Part shown: piece after piece, positions 1 to 9,373 of the stretch | How the letters are laid out: each line of letters opens with the position of its first letter | Numbering within the stretch: position 1 is the stretch's first letter | Source of the DNA: Cliona cf. orientalis | Taxonomy: Eukaryota > Porifera > Demospongiae > Clionaida > Clionaidae | Length of the DNA: 64,000 nucleotides | Direction: 5' to 3' | NCBI GenBank assembly: GCA_963930775.1 | Contig: OZ005692.1 | Location: 8,418,135-8,482,134, forward strand | Notes under the pieces: model-generated | What the model was told of the DNA's origin: nothing | Databases searched by the model: none | What the model saw: the letters and a program-made list of their open reading frames with translations, nothing else | Position numbers and translations under genes: made by a program

Positions 1-614
1 TGTTCATAAAATAATATATAACACATGCCCATGGACATGACATGCACAGTGCATGCATGATTGGTGCCATTGTATGCTGTATACGTGGGAGAAGCACATG
101 ACATTGTACAGTTCTTTATTGCATAATATGCATGATCTCATTATCTTTTCCTAGTTTTGAATCCGGGCCCTACTTTTCCTTCTTTGTCAGTTTATGCATG
201 ATTTCCCTATCTTGGGCATTAATTTATATGCAACTATCCATGCATGCATGATTAACTAAAGCACACTAGCACAGTAGCTAACAGGCATTTAGCTAAGTTA
301 TAAGCTCAATAAACACATTCGTGCATGCATGATCAGTTCTCCATGTGAGAGAGGATCGTGCAGACCATGCATGATCTTAAAAATTTGTTTTTCTTAGTCT
401 TATAAATTATGCAGGCTATTCCTTCCTTTTCCTATTTTGCCACTTAATCGTTTCCTTATGTTATTGTTAATTATTATTCCTACTCACTGTACGATCACAC
501 TACTACAGACATTGATTTATTATGCTTAGTAGATCTGGAGGAAGTCAAGCCTTACTGAACAGGAATGAAAAGCAGCGAACGGGCCATGCTAGACGGAGCT
601 GGCCAGAAATTTTT
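1..614 (+). promoter_or_regulatory. 5' flank of beta-helix copy 1 with repeated GCATGATY motifs
   Basis: This non-coding stretch precedes copy 1. The octamer-like motif (T)GCATGAT recurs at least six times between about 50 and 370, often as TGCATGCATGAT. Most of the block reappears before copy 2 at about 4,560-5,102, so it was duplicated with the gene. Only the last 200 bases or so resemble the flank of copy 3. A regulatory role is inferred from repetition and conservation only; it could also be a simple-repeat tendency of this genome. Confidence 0.35.
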
Positions 615-622
615 TATTTAAG
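615..622 (+). promoter_or_regulatory. TATA-like element of beta-helix copy 1
   Basis: TATTTAAG lies 118 bases before the ATG. The same octamer sits at 5,103-5,110 (copy 2) and 11,705-11,712 (copy 3), 105-107 bases before their ATGs, within otherwise diverging flank. Conserved position and sequence make a core promoter likely. No initiator was identified. Confidence 0.45.
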
Positions 623-732
623 CAGTTGAAGGAACTCACAAATTCAGAGCTACATGCCTACATACCCAGCTACAAGATCTAGAAACTATCATAATTATTT
701 GGAATAGCTTAAGCATAGACCAAGAAGTAGCT

Positions 733-2562
733 ATGCTTCGGATAATCATTGCCCTAGCTGTTCTGAAAATCGCCGCATGTGATACCTTCTACATCATTCC
801 AAACACTGGAGGTGCAGGCAGCTGTCCAGTATCAGCCGGAAGATGTTATACTCTCCATGACTATGCCAGCAACCCAATGCTCACATCCAACCTCACCTTG
901 GAGTTGCTGCCTGGGAACCACAGCCTCAATACAACTCTAGCACTTACTTCCAGTGTAGTGAACTTCACCATGGTGTCCATTAATACTATAGTCATTTGTG
1001 GTCGCAGTCCCAACCGAGGTTCCATCACATTTGAAGCAGTGCAGAATGTAAATATTGTTGGGCAGATAAACTTTGTGGATTGCTACACCAGAGTCAGGGC
1101 TGCAAGTAATTTAACTGTTGAAGGTAGTACATATCAAGGTGGAGACTCTGTGGGGTTTCAGGTGTCCGAAGTCACTTATGCTCGTTTTCAGCGAACTTCA
1201 TTCATCAGTGTCCGTGGCAGTGCTATAGCTATTACTAGATCTATCGGTCCCATTACTGTTGAAAGCTGCGATTTTGTTGCGAACGGTCACACGCTTCGTC
1301 ATGGAGGTGCAATTGTTATTACTCAGTCTCGTACCTTGACTGTCATCAATAGCAAGTTTATTGGTAACAGTGCGGGAGTGGAAGGAGGTGGTATATACTC
1401 CATGAGCAGTCGTGTCGATATTAGAGGGTGCAATTTTACACGTAACGTGGCCAGACAACTAGGAGGTGCAGTATCCATACAGGAATCGGGCGGATCAATA
1501 CTGTACAGTAATTTCATGGAGAATACTGCTGGTGATCCAATTAGTGGAGGTGGAACTGCTGGTGCTGTTCACAATCAAGCAGTCTTTGATTCTACAGCTT
1601 TGGAGATTCATTACTCGACTTTTGTTAATAATGCAGCTGGTGGTAATGGAGGGGCAGTGTTCGTACGTACACGAAGGCACTTTGACATCACAAATTCCAT
1701 CTTCCGGAATAATTCAGCTTATCGAGGTGGTGCAATTGACTTGTATAAAAATCATCACGTCATCATTCTATCAGTGATCAACTGTTCATTCAGTGACAAC
1801 AGTGCAGTTCTTAAACGAATCTATTCCAATCCCAGCCCCAGGGGTGGTGCAGTTCAAATAAGAGGAGGAATACGCTGCATCGGAAGCAATTTTACCAACA
1901 ATTCAGCCGAATACTATGGAGGAGTGGCCTACATGTATGATGATTCAAATGATTTCTATTCAGAGCAGTGTACTTTCATCAACAATTCCGTCAGTGTCGG
2001 AAGTGGAGGCGTTATTTATGGCGTCAGAAGAGAAACGGTTGCCCTGATTATCGACAGCACTTTCATTCGTAACAGTGCTCCACTCTGTGGAGTTGTTGAT
2101 ATGCTCACTGTTACTGATGGATACCATAATAACTTCACTGCTATTTCCAGCCTTTTCTCACATAATAGTGCTACAGACAATACCAGTGATATAGGAGGAC
2201 TTGGTGGCACAGCCTGTATTAGAAATGGTTCCATCACTGCCATCTGTAGTACCTTTACTGATAACATAGCAGCTCAAAATGCTGGTGTCTTTTATGCAAA
2301 CGAAAGTACTCTTACTGTTTCTCAGAGTTTGTTGTCAAGAAATATCGCAGTAAATAATGGAGGAGTAATGTACACTAATCATTCCTCCCATAGTATTTCA
2401 GACACCGTTTTTAATTCCAACTCTGCTGAAAATAATGGTGGGGTTCTCTTCACTAGAGAAGCCAACGGACAAGGTACCATTCACAATTGTCTATTTCGGC
2501 AGAACAGTGCAGGTGAAGGTGGAGCACTATTCGTCGATGCGAGCATTTTTGCCGTAACTTAA
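733..2562 (+). CDS. Secreted beta-helix (POMP-repeat-like) protein, copy 1, shortened by an in-frame stop
   Basis: The frame encodes 609 residues. It starts with a signal peptide (MLRIIIALAVLKIAAC), followed by a run of repeats with the FxxN...A...GGA(I/V) pattern of chlamydial polymorphic outer-membrane-protein repeats. Such repeats normally fold as a right-handed parallel beta-helix. N-glycosylation sequons (NNS, NSS, NDT type) are very common, as expected for a secreted or surface protein. The ATG chosen directly precedes the signal peptide and matches the other two copies. The TAA at 2,560-2,562 replaces a CAA present in copy 3 (a single C-to-T change), and the same frame then stays open to 2,967. 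The product is therefore about 135 residues shorter than copy 3 and loses the conserved C-terminal region. It may still be expressed as a short secreted protein. Binding partners are unknown; the family call rests on repeat pattern only. Confidence 0.7.
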   Translation: MLRIIIALAVLKIAACDTFYIIPNTGGAGSCPVSAGRCYTLHDYASNPMLTSNLTLELLPGNHSLNTTLALTSSVVNFTMVSINTIVICGRSPNRGSITFEAVQNVNIVGQINFVDCYTRVRAASNLTVEGSTYQGGDSVGFQVSEVTYARFQRTSFISVRGSAIAITRSIGPITVESCDFVANGHTLRHGGAIVITQSRTLTVINSKFIGNSAGVEGGGIYSMSSRVDIRGCNFTRNVARQLGGAVSIQESGGSILYSNFMENTAGDPISGGGTAGAVHNQAVFDSTALEIHYSTFVNNAAGGNGGAVFVRTRRHFDITNSIFRNNSAYRGGAIDLYKNHHVIILSVINCSFSDNSAVLKRIYSNPSPRGGAVQIRGGIRCIGSNFTNNSAEYYGGVAYMYDDSNDFYSEQCTFINNSVSVGSGGVIYGVRRETVALIIDSTFIRNSAPLCGVVDMLTVTDGYHNNFTAISSLFSHNSATDNTSDIGGLGGTACIRNGSITAICSTFTDNIAAQNAGVFYANESTLTVSQSLLSRNIAVNNGGVMYTNHSSHSISDTVFNSNSAENNGGVLFTREANGQGTIHNCLFRQNSAGEGGALFVDASIFAVT

Positions 2563-2967
2563 ACTAACTTTCTGAGCAATACAGCCACAACTAGTGCTAG
2601 CGGTGTTGCCAGCTCTTGCAATAGCCAGTTCCTATCAATTGATGGTGCTACTCAGTATCTTCAGACAACATTTATCCCTCCCTGCATGATGTTTAACGGA
2701 GACATAAGTAACTTTAATGTATCGATAAATTTTGATTGCCCTCTCGGAGAGCCAGACGATCCATCAGTGATAACTCCACCTCAAGGAATTTCTCTTCCGA
2801 TCGCTTATGATGTTGCAAGCATAAGTCAGGGATTGGGGTCAGATGCTACATGCCCAACAGAGCAACTGCGACAGGAAACTCGAGAAAATGCGAACAATAA
2901 TATCCAAGGGATTATTCGAAATGTTGTTGTACCACTCTTGCAAGCAAATGAACCACGCAATCGCTAG
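2563..2967 (+). pseudogene. Disabled 3' part of beta-helix copy 1
   Basis: This segment continues the exact reading frame of copy 1 after its in-frame stop. It is nearly identical to the end of intact copy 3, finishing with the same NEPRNR residues and stop. It has no other disruption, so the stop is a recent lesion. Readthrough or a polymorphic allele would restore a protein of 744 residues. An AATAAA polyadenylation signal lies about 90 bases beyond, at 3,055-3,060. Confidence 0.7.
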
Positions 2968-3320
2968 TAATCAGCTAACTAATATTAAACATCCCTGATA
3001 GAACATTGCATAGTTGTAAACATTTTAATTGAGTCTGTTAACTGTATAACATTAAATAAATACTCTTGCTGCAATATTATTTATATAGTATACCTTTCTT
3101 ATTGATGCCCCATACTTTTTACTACCTGAGTTTTTATATCGATAATAATTGTAGTGATCTTTCTGAATCATTGTATTCGTTATTTTGACCATAATCATGT
3201 GGTTGTCTTAGTTTCATGCCTCCTAATTTTAATGTAGCATGAGGAAATCTCATTGCCTGAATATTCCAAATTCCTAATTGTAAACAACTTAATTTGGACT
3301 TTCTGGAACATTAGTTAATC
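2968..3320. other. Copy 1 3' flank, shared with copy 3
   Basis: Non-coding. It holds AATAAA at 3,055-3,060. The part from about 3,095 on is collinear with 14,180-14,400 after copy 3, which shows that the duplication included the 3' flank. Homology ends at the fold-back breakpoint near 14,400. Confidence 0.6.
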
Positions 3321-3861
3321 ATGCAGAGCAGTCAGATACAATACAATAGTAGGACACTTGTAGTGGCTATTTCAGTATTCCTTTTGCTTCTGATATTACC
3401 AAAGATTTGTTATAGCATTTCAGGTCACCTTTATAGAAATTTCATTCTTAATCTCCTTGAATTAGTAGTGTATATCAACCTTGTGCTTTTTTCCATCATG
3501 AAACTTTATGCCTTAGGTTTGAAAAGAGTAGATATTGAGATCGTTGTGGCTTACGTTTCAGGATCAGTCATATTTTTCCTCTTTATTGCTGTTTTGGTTT
3601 ACCTTCACTGAGATCATTGCTAAAACTAGAGTATGGAAAATGAGTGTAGAAAAATGCCATTGGCTATGGAAATCAAATAGTAGAAAAAGTATTATTGATA
3701 ATGAGCCTAGCAACAGATTATCAAGATCTAATCCCACCTTCAGTGAAGTTGGTAGACCTTCATCAAAAGAAAAGCCATTGTCAGCACTTGTTGAATCGGA
3801 AAGTGAAGGAGCTGCTAATAATTATTCAATAGATATGGAAAGTCAATCAATCATCGAGTAA
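3321..3861 (+). pseudogene. Remnant of a multi-pass membrane region with cytoplasmic tail
   Basis: Two overlapping open frames together resemble the end of a membrane protein. Frame one (3,321-3,611) has three strongly hydrophobic segments, roughly residues 12-30, 40-60 and 72-95. Near 3,600-3,612 the frame ends, and the next frame continues with a basic-rich juxtamembrane stretch (TEIIAKTRVWK) and a Ser-rich acidic tail to 3,861. A one-base indel at the end of the third membrane segment explains the switch. I infer a C-terminal membrane module of an ancestral beta-helix receptor, since it follows copy 1 and is missing after copy 3. It could instead belong to an unrelated gene or be an exon spliced to copy 1. 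No splice donor linking them was found. Confidence 0.45.
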
Positions 3862-4559
3862 GGGATTAGAGCGACAAATTACGTAGCTTTTCTGATGAGT
3901 CAGTGGACTGCACTACTGCACTACTGGATGCATGAGCAAAACTAAGAGACTCGTTAACTTTATTCAATTAAGGTATCATTAATAGTTAATAGATAAATAA
4001 ATTGCAGATCTTAAGCAACGTATATAGTGCAATATTCAATGTCATTCTGTACAGTAACTACTTTCCTGATGTCACGATTTCTAATAATTGCGCAGCACTA
4101 AAGCACTGTTACATGTTATGGTCGTGCTTGAGAGAGAAATCTAATTTTAATCTTTTGCTATTTTGGAGGTAGCCAATGGTAAACTATCATTATTATAAAA
4201 TTTATGCATCAACACACTGTGGCTATTGGTGTTAAGTTACCAACTCCATCAATTATTTTAATTATGTATACCTATACATGTGTGCAAAGCTTGATTGGTA
4301 CAGTGCTCATGTAAACTCTAACTGACAGATTGATTGTTACTGTATTTCTTCTAAAAGTTCGGTATGAAAATAATAATATTCCATTCCCGTTTATAGCATA
4401 TACGTACGCATGATGACCTTTGCTGAAAATTAGAGACTATTTTCAATCATTCAGTAAAGGGTGCCGAATAATTAGAAGGGCCGAATTTTTAGAAGAAATA
4501 CAGTATAAACATTATGGCACAATTAACCATTGAAACTCATCAGTGATCCATCAACAAGT
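3862..4559. other. Intergenic, no gene seen
   Basis: AT-rich sequence between the membrane remnant and the duplicated 5' flank of copy 2. No convincing ORF, RNA or terminal-inverted-repeat element was seen. Confidence 0.5.
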
Positions 4560-5102
4560 GCCCATGGACATGACATGCACAGTGCATGCATGATCGGTGC
4601 CATTGTATAGCTCTATATGCTGTACGTGGAAGAAGTACATATATCTTTTCCTAGCTTTGAATCCGGGCCCTCCTTTTCCTTCTTTGTCAGTTTATGATTT
4701 CTCTATCTAGTATCTAGGGAATTAATTTATATGCAACTATCCGTGCACGCATGATTAACTAGCACAGTAGCTAATTGGCATTTAGCTAAGATATAAGCTC
4801 AATAAACACATTCATGCATGCATGATCAGTTCTCCATGTGAGAGAGGATCGTGCAGACCATGCATGATCTTATTTGTTTTTCTTAGCCTTACTTTCATGC
4901 AAGCTTTTCCTTTGAATTCCTTTTCCTATTTTGCCACTTAATCATTTCCTTAAAGTATAGATTGTTCCTACTCACTGTACGATCACACTACTAAAGACAT
5001 TGATTTGTTATGCTTAGTAGATCTGGAGGAAGACAAGCCTTACTGAACACGAATGAAAAGCAGCGAATGGGCCCTGCTAGACGGAGCTGGCCAGAAAATT
5101 TT
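4560..5102 (+). repeat. Duplicated 5' flank of beta-helix copy 2
   Basis: Collinear with about 20-614 upstream of copy 1, with small indels. It includes the repeated GCATGATY motifs and the segment beginning CCCATGGACATGACATGC. It marks a tandem duplication unit of roughly 4.5 kb (copy 1 ATG at 733, copy 2 ATG at 5,208). Confidence 0.75.
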
Positions 5103-5207
5103 TATTTAAGCCGTTGAAACTCACAAATTCAGAGCTGTCTACTTACCTAGCTACCAAATCTAGAAACATTCTTTGTAATTTTCTAAAGCATAGACCAAGA
5201 AGTAACT

Positions 5208-7345
5208 ATGCTTCGGATAGTCATTGCCCTAACTGTTCTAAAAATTGCCGCATGTGATACTTTCTACATCATTCCAAACACTGGAGGTGCAGGCAGCTGT
5301 CCAGTATCAGCCGGAAGATGTTATACTCTCCATGACTATGCCAGTAACCCAATGCTCACATCCAACCTCACCTTGGAGCTGCTGCCTGGGAACCACAGCC
5401 TCAATACAACTCTAGCACCGAATTCCAGTGTAGTGAACTTCACCATGGTGTCCATTAATACTATAATCGTTTGTGGTCGCAGTCCAAACCGAGGTTCCAT
5501 CACATTTGAAGAAGTGCAGAATGTAAATATTGTTGGGAAGATAAACTTTGTGGATTGCTACACCAGAGTCAGGGCTGCAAGTAATTTAACTGTTGAAGGT
5601 AGTACATATCAAGGTGGAGACTCTGTGGGGTTTCAGGTGTCCGAAGTCACTTATGCTCGTTTTCAGCAGACTTCATTCATCAGCGTCCGTGACAGTGCTT
5701 TAGCTATTACTAGATCTACGTACCGTTACTGTTGAAAGATGTGATTTTATTGGGAATGGTCACACGCTTCGTCATGGAGGTGCAATTGTTACTACTCAGT
5801 CTCGTACCTTGACTGTCATCAATAGCAAGTTTATTGGTAACAGTGCGGGAATGGAAGGAGGTGGTATATACTCCATGAGCAGTCGTGTCACTATTAGAGG
5901 GTGCAATTTTACACGTAATGTGGCCAGACTAAAGGGAGGTGCAGTATCTATACAGGAATCGGGTGGATCAATACTGTATAGTAATTTCACGGAGAATACT
6001 GCTGGTGATCCAACTAATGGAGGTGGAACTGCTGGTGCTGTTCATAATCAAGCAGTCTTTGATTCTACAGCTTTGGAAATTCATTATTCAACTTTTGTTA
6101 ATAATGCAGCTGGTGGTAATGGAGGGGCAGTGTTTGTACGTACGCGAAGGCACTTTGACGTCACAAATTCCATCTTCCGGAATAATTCAGCTTATCGAGG
6201 TGGTGCAATTGACTTGTATAAAAATCATAATGTTATCACTCTATCAATGATCAAATGCTCATTCAGTGACAACAGTGCTGTTCTTAAACCGATCTATTCC
6301 AATCCCAGCCCCAGAGGGTGGTGCAGTTCAAATAAGAGGAGGAATACGCTGCGTCAGAAGCAATTTTACCAACAATTCCGCCGAATACTATGGAGGAGTG
6401 GCCTACATGTATGATGATTCAAATGATTTCTATTCAGAGCATTGTACTTTCACCAACAATTCCGTCAGTGTTGGAAGTGGAGGCGTTATTTATGGCGTCA
6501 GAAGAGAAACTATTGCTCTGATTATCGACAGCACTTTCATTCGTAACAGTGCCCCACTCTGCGGAGTTGCTGATATGCTCACTATTACTGATGGATACCA
6601 CAATAACTTCACTGCTATTTCCAGCCTTTTCTCACATAATAGTGCTACAGAAACTATCAGTGATGTAGGAGGACTTGGTGACATAGCCTGTGTTAGAAAT
6701 GGTTCTATCACTGTCATCTGTAGTACCTTTGCCGATAACATAGCAGCTCAAAATGCTGGTGTCTTTTATGCAAATGAAAGTACTCTTACTGTTTCCCAGT
6801 GTTTGTTCTCAAGAAACATCGCAGTAAATAATGGAGGAGTAATGTACACTAATCATTCCTCCCATAGTGTTTCAGACACTGTTTTTAATTCCAACTCTGC
6901 TGAAAATAATGGTGGGGTTCTCTTCATTAAAGAAGCCAACGGACAAGGTACCATTCACAATTGTATATTTCGGCAGAACAGTGCAGGTGAAGGTGGAGCA
7001 CTATTTGTCGATTCGAGCACTTTTGCCATAACTCAAACTAACTTTCTGAGCAATACAGCCACGACTACTGCTAGCGGCGTTGCCAGCTCTTGCAATAGCC
7101 TATTCCTATCAATTGATGGTGCTACTCAGCATCTTCAGAGAACATTTATCCCTCCCTGCATGATGTTTAACGGAGACATAAGTAACTTTAATGTGACAGT
7201 ATTGATAACTTTCAATTGCCCCCTTGGTAGCCATTTCCAACCAAAATTGGAACCAAATAAATACAATTCCCATTGTGCTCAGGTAGTTTCTTCAGCTCAA
7301 ACCATACACATCGGTGTGCAAGTCAAATTTCTACGTTCTCCATAG
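5208..7345 (+). pseudogene. Beta-helix protein copy 2, two frameshifts and altered C-terminus
   Basis: This paralogue starts with the same signal peptide and repeats as copies 1 and 3, but the frame is broken twice. Near 5,717 the sequence is 2 bases shorter than copy 1, ending the first frame at 5,735. The frame resumes at about 5,740 and is lost again at about 6,312, where an extra base in a G-rich stretch (CCCAGAGGG against CCCAGGGG) shifts it. The third frame runs to 7,345. Homology to copies 1 and 3 also stops at about 7,229, and the last 38 codons are unrelated. The parts between lesions show no extra stops, so decay is recent. Assembly error is possible for the G-run change but less likely for both lesions plus the replaced end. 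Confidence 0.8.
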
Positions 7346-8419
7346 AGAAGATGGCACCGCAAAAAGTGGTAGCTATTTTCTTTTATCAATAACTTCACTT
7401 AATTAATTCAGAACAAGCTGTGAAGGTGCATGAAACTTGCACCAAACCTCTAATTCAGAATCTATTTATTAATAATTAGTGAATAATATTATTAGTAATA
7501 TCACATAATTAAACTGTATGGCTTCATAGATTATTATTCTACCCTTCGTACAACATGGAATGCTTACATTTGACCAAATGTTTCTGGCCATCAACATGCA
7601 TAATATAATATATATGCAGCATTAATTATAGAGCTATCATAAGTAACCAGTTATGTATGCATGGTGAAGAATAGTAAATCAAGAAACTGGAAATGAAACA
7701 AAAATGAAACAGAATTTTGTATTGAATGATATATTGATCTTCAAGCAAAGCATTCAACCGTGCACAATCATAATGCCAATGGACTATTTAGCTAGCAATA
7801 GCCATCAGTTCTACAATCAGTAGATTGGACTAGCTACCGGAATATCATTCAAAAATATACTGAGACAGTCCTCCATGACGTTACTTAAAAGTACCACTAT
7901 GATTGATTAGCATGCTGGATAACTCAATCCAATACCTGTATAAGCTTATACATGTACCAGCTAGTGTAGGCTAACTGGGCCACCAACTGTTCAAAATTAT
8001 GACGATCTTTACCATAGTATAATATGTTCAGGGCTACTATATTTAAGTTCATGCATGTGGCTGTAATTGGCATGACATTGTCATACATGTATGCACGTGT
8101 AGTGTGCTGAGATATCTGCAAGTGTTTACTGAATACCCCTAGTCTATATCACTCCATGGATCATTAATCTTAGCAGGGCCTAGCTATATAGCTATGTAGC
8201 TATTCAGCCTTTGGGCCAAGTCAACTTGTGTCTTGGATTATGACACCTATAGCTAGATTGTCTATCACAGCATTTAATAAGGTATCACCAAAGTGCGTGG
8301 GTGTGAGGTGGGGGATATGACATATCAAAGTCATAAGTGAGATGCATGTGTATGGCCATGCCCTTTTAATTGCCCATGTCTCAGGGGTGTGGCTGCTAGA
8401 GCTGGAAGTGTTCATTTAT
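7346..8419. other. Intergenic, no gene seen
   Basis: AT-rich, with many GCATGC and TAGCTA motifs. Short minus-strand frames at 7,924-8,121 and 8,221-8,415 have no recognisable features and look like chance ORFs. Confidence 0.5.
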
Positions 8420-8960
8420 TAATAATGTTCTCAATGGACCGGAAGCCGAGCCGGAAGGGAGGGGCCAGGCCACGGCCAAAACGGTACCACCATGTGCCTC
8501 AAGGACCACCATTCTCAATCAAGTGTTGATTGGCCACCGGATGTTTATCAGAAGCCCACAGTCAATCCCAATTAAAACACACAGCTTCCTCAAGACACAA
8601 ATCCTTCAAGGTCATTCTACTGCACCGCCCACACAAGAGCTCACCTCATTTCCTGTGTGGGTGGGGTAACATCATGTCATCGCAACCACATCCGCTTCAA
8701 ACCATCGTCAACATCCATATGGTCCTCTTGATCACACCGGCATACAGTGCCTCATTAACGTATAACAGGCATGGCCTCACCTTGACCTCCTACCGCGCCC
8801 CCACTGCGCCACCTGGCAGGTTCAAAGGTCACACCGATTCTGGGACACGCCCATCTATCGCTGCGGCGCCCCAATGTCCAAGCATTGGCTCATGAAGCCA
8901 CGCCCAATCGGAAGGAATAAAACCTGCATCAACGCACATTGCCTGGAACACGCCCACAAG
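8420..8960. other. GC-richer, C-biased island of unknown origin
   Basis: Base composition changes abruptly to a C- and A-rich strand with several CGCCC and CACGCCC motifs, unlike the AT-rich flanks. A 121-codon open frame at 8,530-8,895 has no ATG at its start and no recognisable domain. It may be a transposon fragment, a regulatory CpG-type island or an unrecognised exon. Confidence 0.35.
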
Positions 8961-9224
8961 CTAAAATTAATTAGGGCCTAATTACCTTTTTCAAGGGGAC
9001 CACACTCTAAGCAGAAAAAATCGTCCAGAAACCTCCACATAGTCAAGCTAGATGCATACATATAGTAGAGCCATACAATACAAGCAGGAATTGCATGGAT
9101 TTTCAAGTTGTGTATGACAGTGCTGTCTGCTGGTAGGTTATGCATGGATGGGCACAAGTGATCAGCCACAGTAATCAAGCACATGAGTGTGTATCTCTTT
9201 CCCAATATAGGCTCTGCGCTGGGA

Positions 9225-9263
9225 ATTATCTATCAACAACATCAGATGTTGTTGACAGATAAT
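9225..9263. repeat. Short near-perfect hairpin
   Basis: Arms 9,225-9,243 and 9,245-9,263 are 19 bases each with one mismatch and a one-base loop, built around CAACAACATC/GATGTTGTTG. It has no neighbouring gene, so it is probably a fold-back remnant. Confidence 0.6.
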
Positions 9264-9373
9264 GCACCTTCCTTCTTTGCCAGCCATGGTTTATGACTTC
9301 TTTATCTAGGGTAATAATATTATTGTTCATGCATGCATGATTAATAATTAAAGCACACTAGCAGTAGCTAATG

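Noticed and set aside
1198-1458. Minus-strand open frame inside beta-helix copy 1 (and similar ones in copies 2 and 3)
   Set aside because: It is a shadow of the conserved plus-strand coding sequence, has no domain of its own, and recurs only because the copies are similar.
1466-1777. Plus-strand alternative frame in copy 1, also seen at 5,939 and 12,539
   Set aside because: Its conservation follows the main frame. Composition is Ile/Leu-rich without motif, and its start is internal.
8530-8895. 121-codon plus-strand frame
   Set aside because: No ATG at its start, no recognisable motif, and no splice context. I kept only the unusual composition as a finding.
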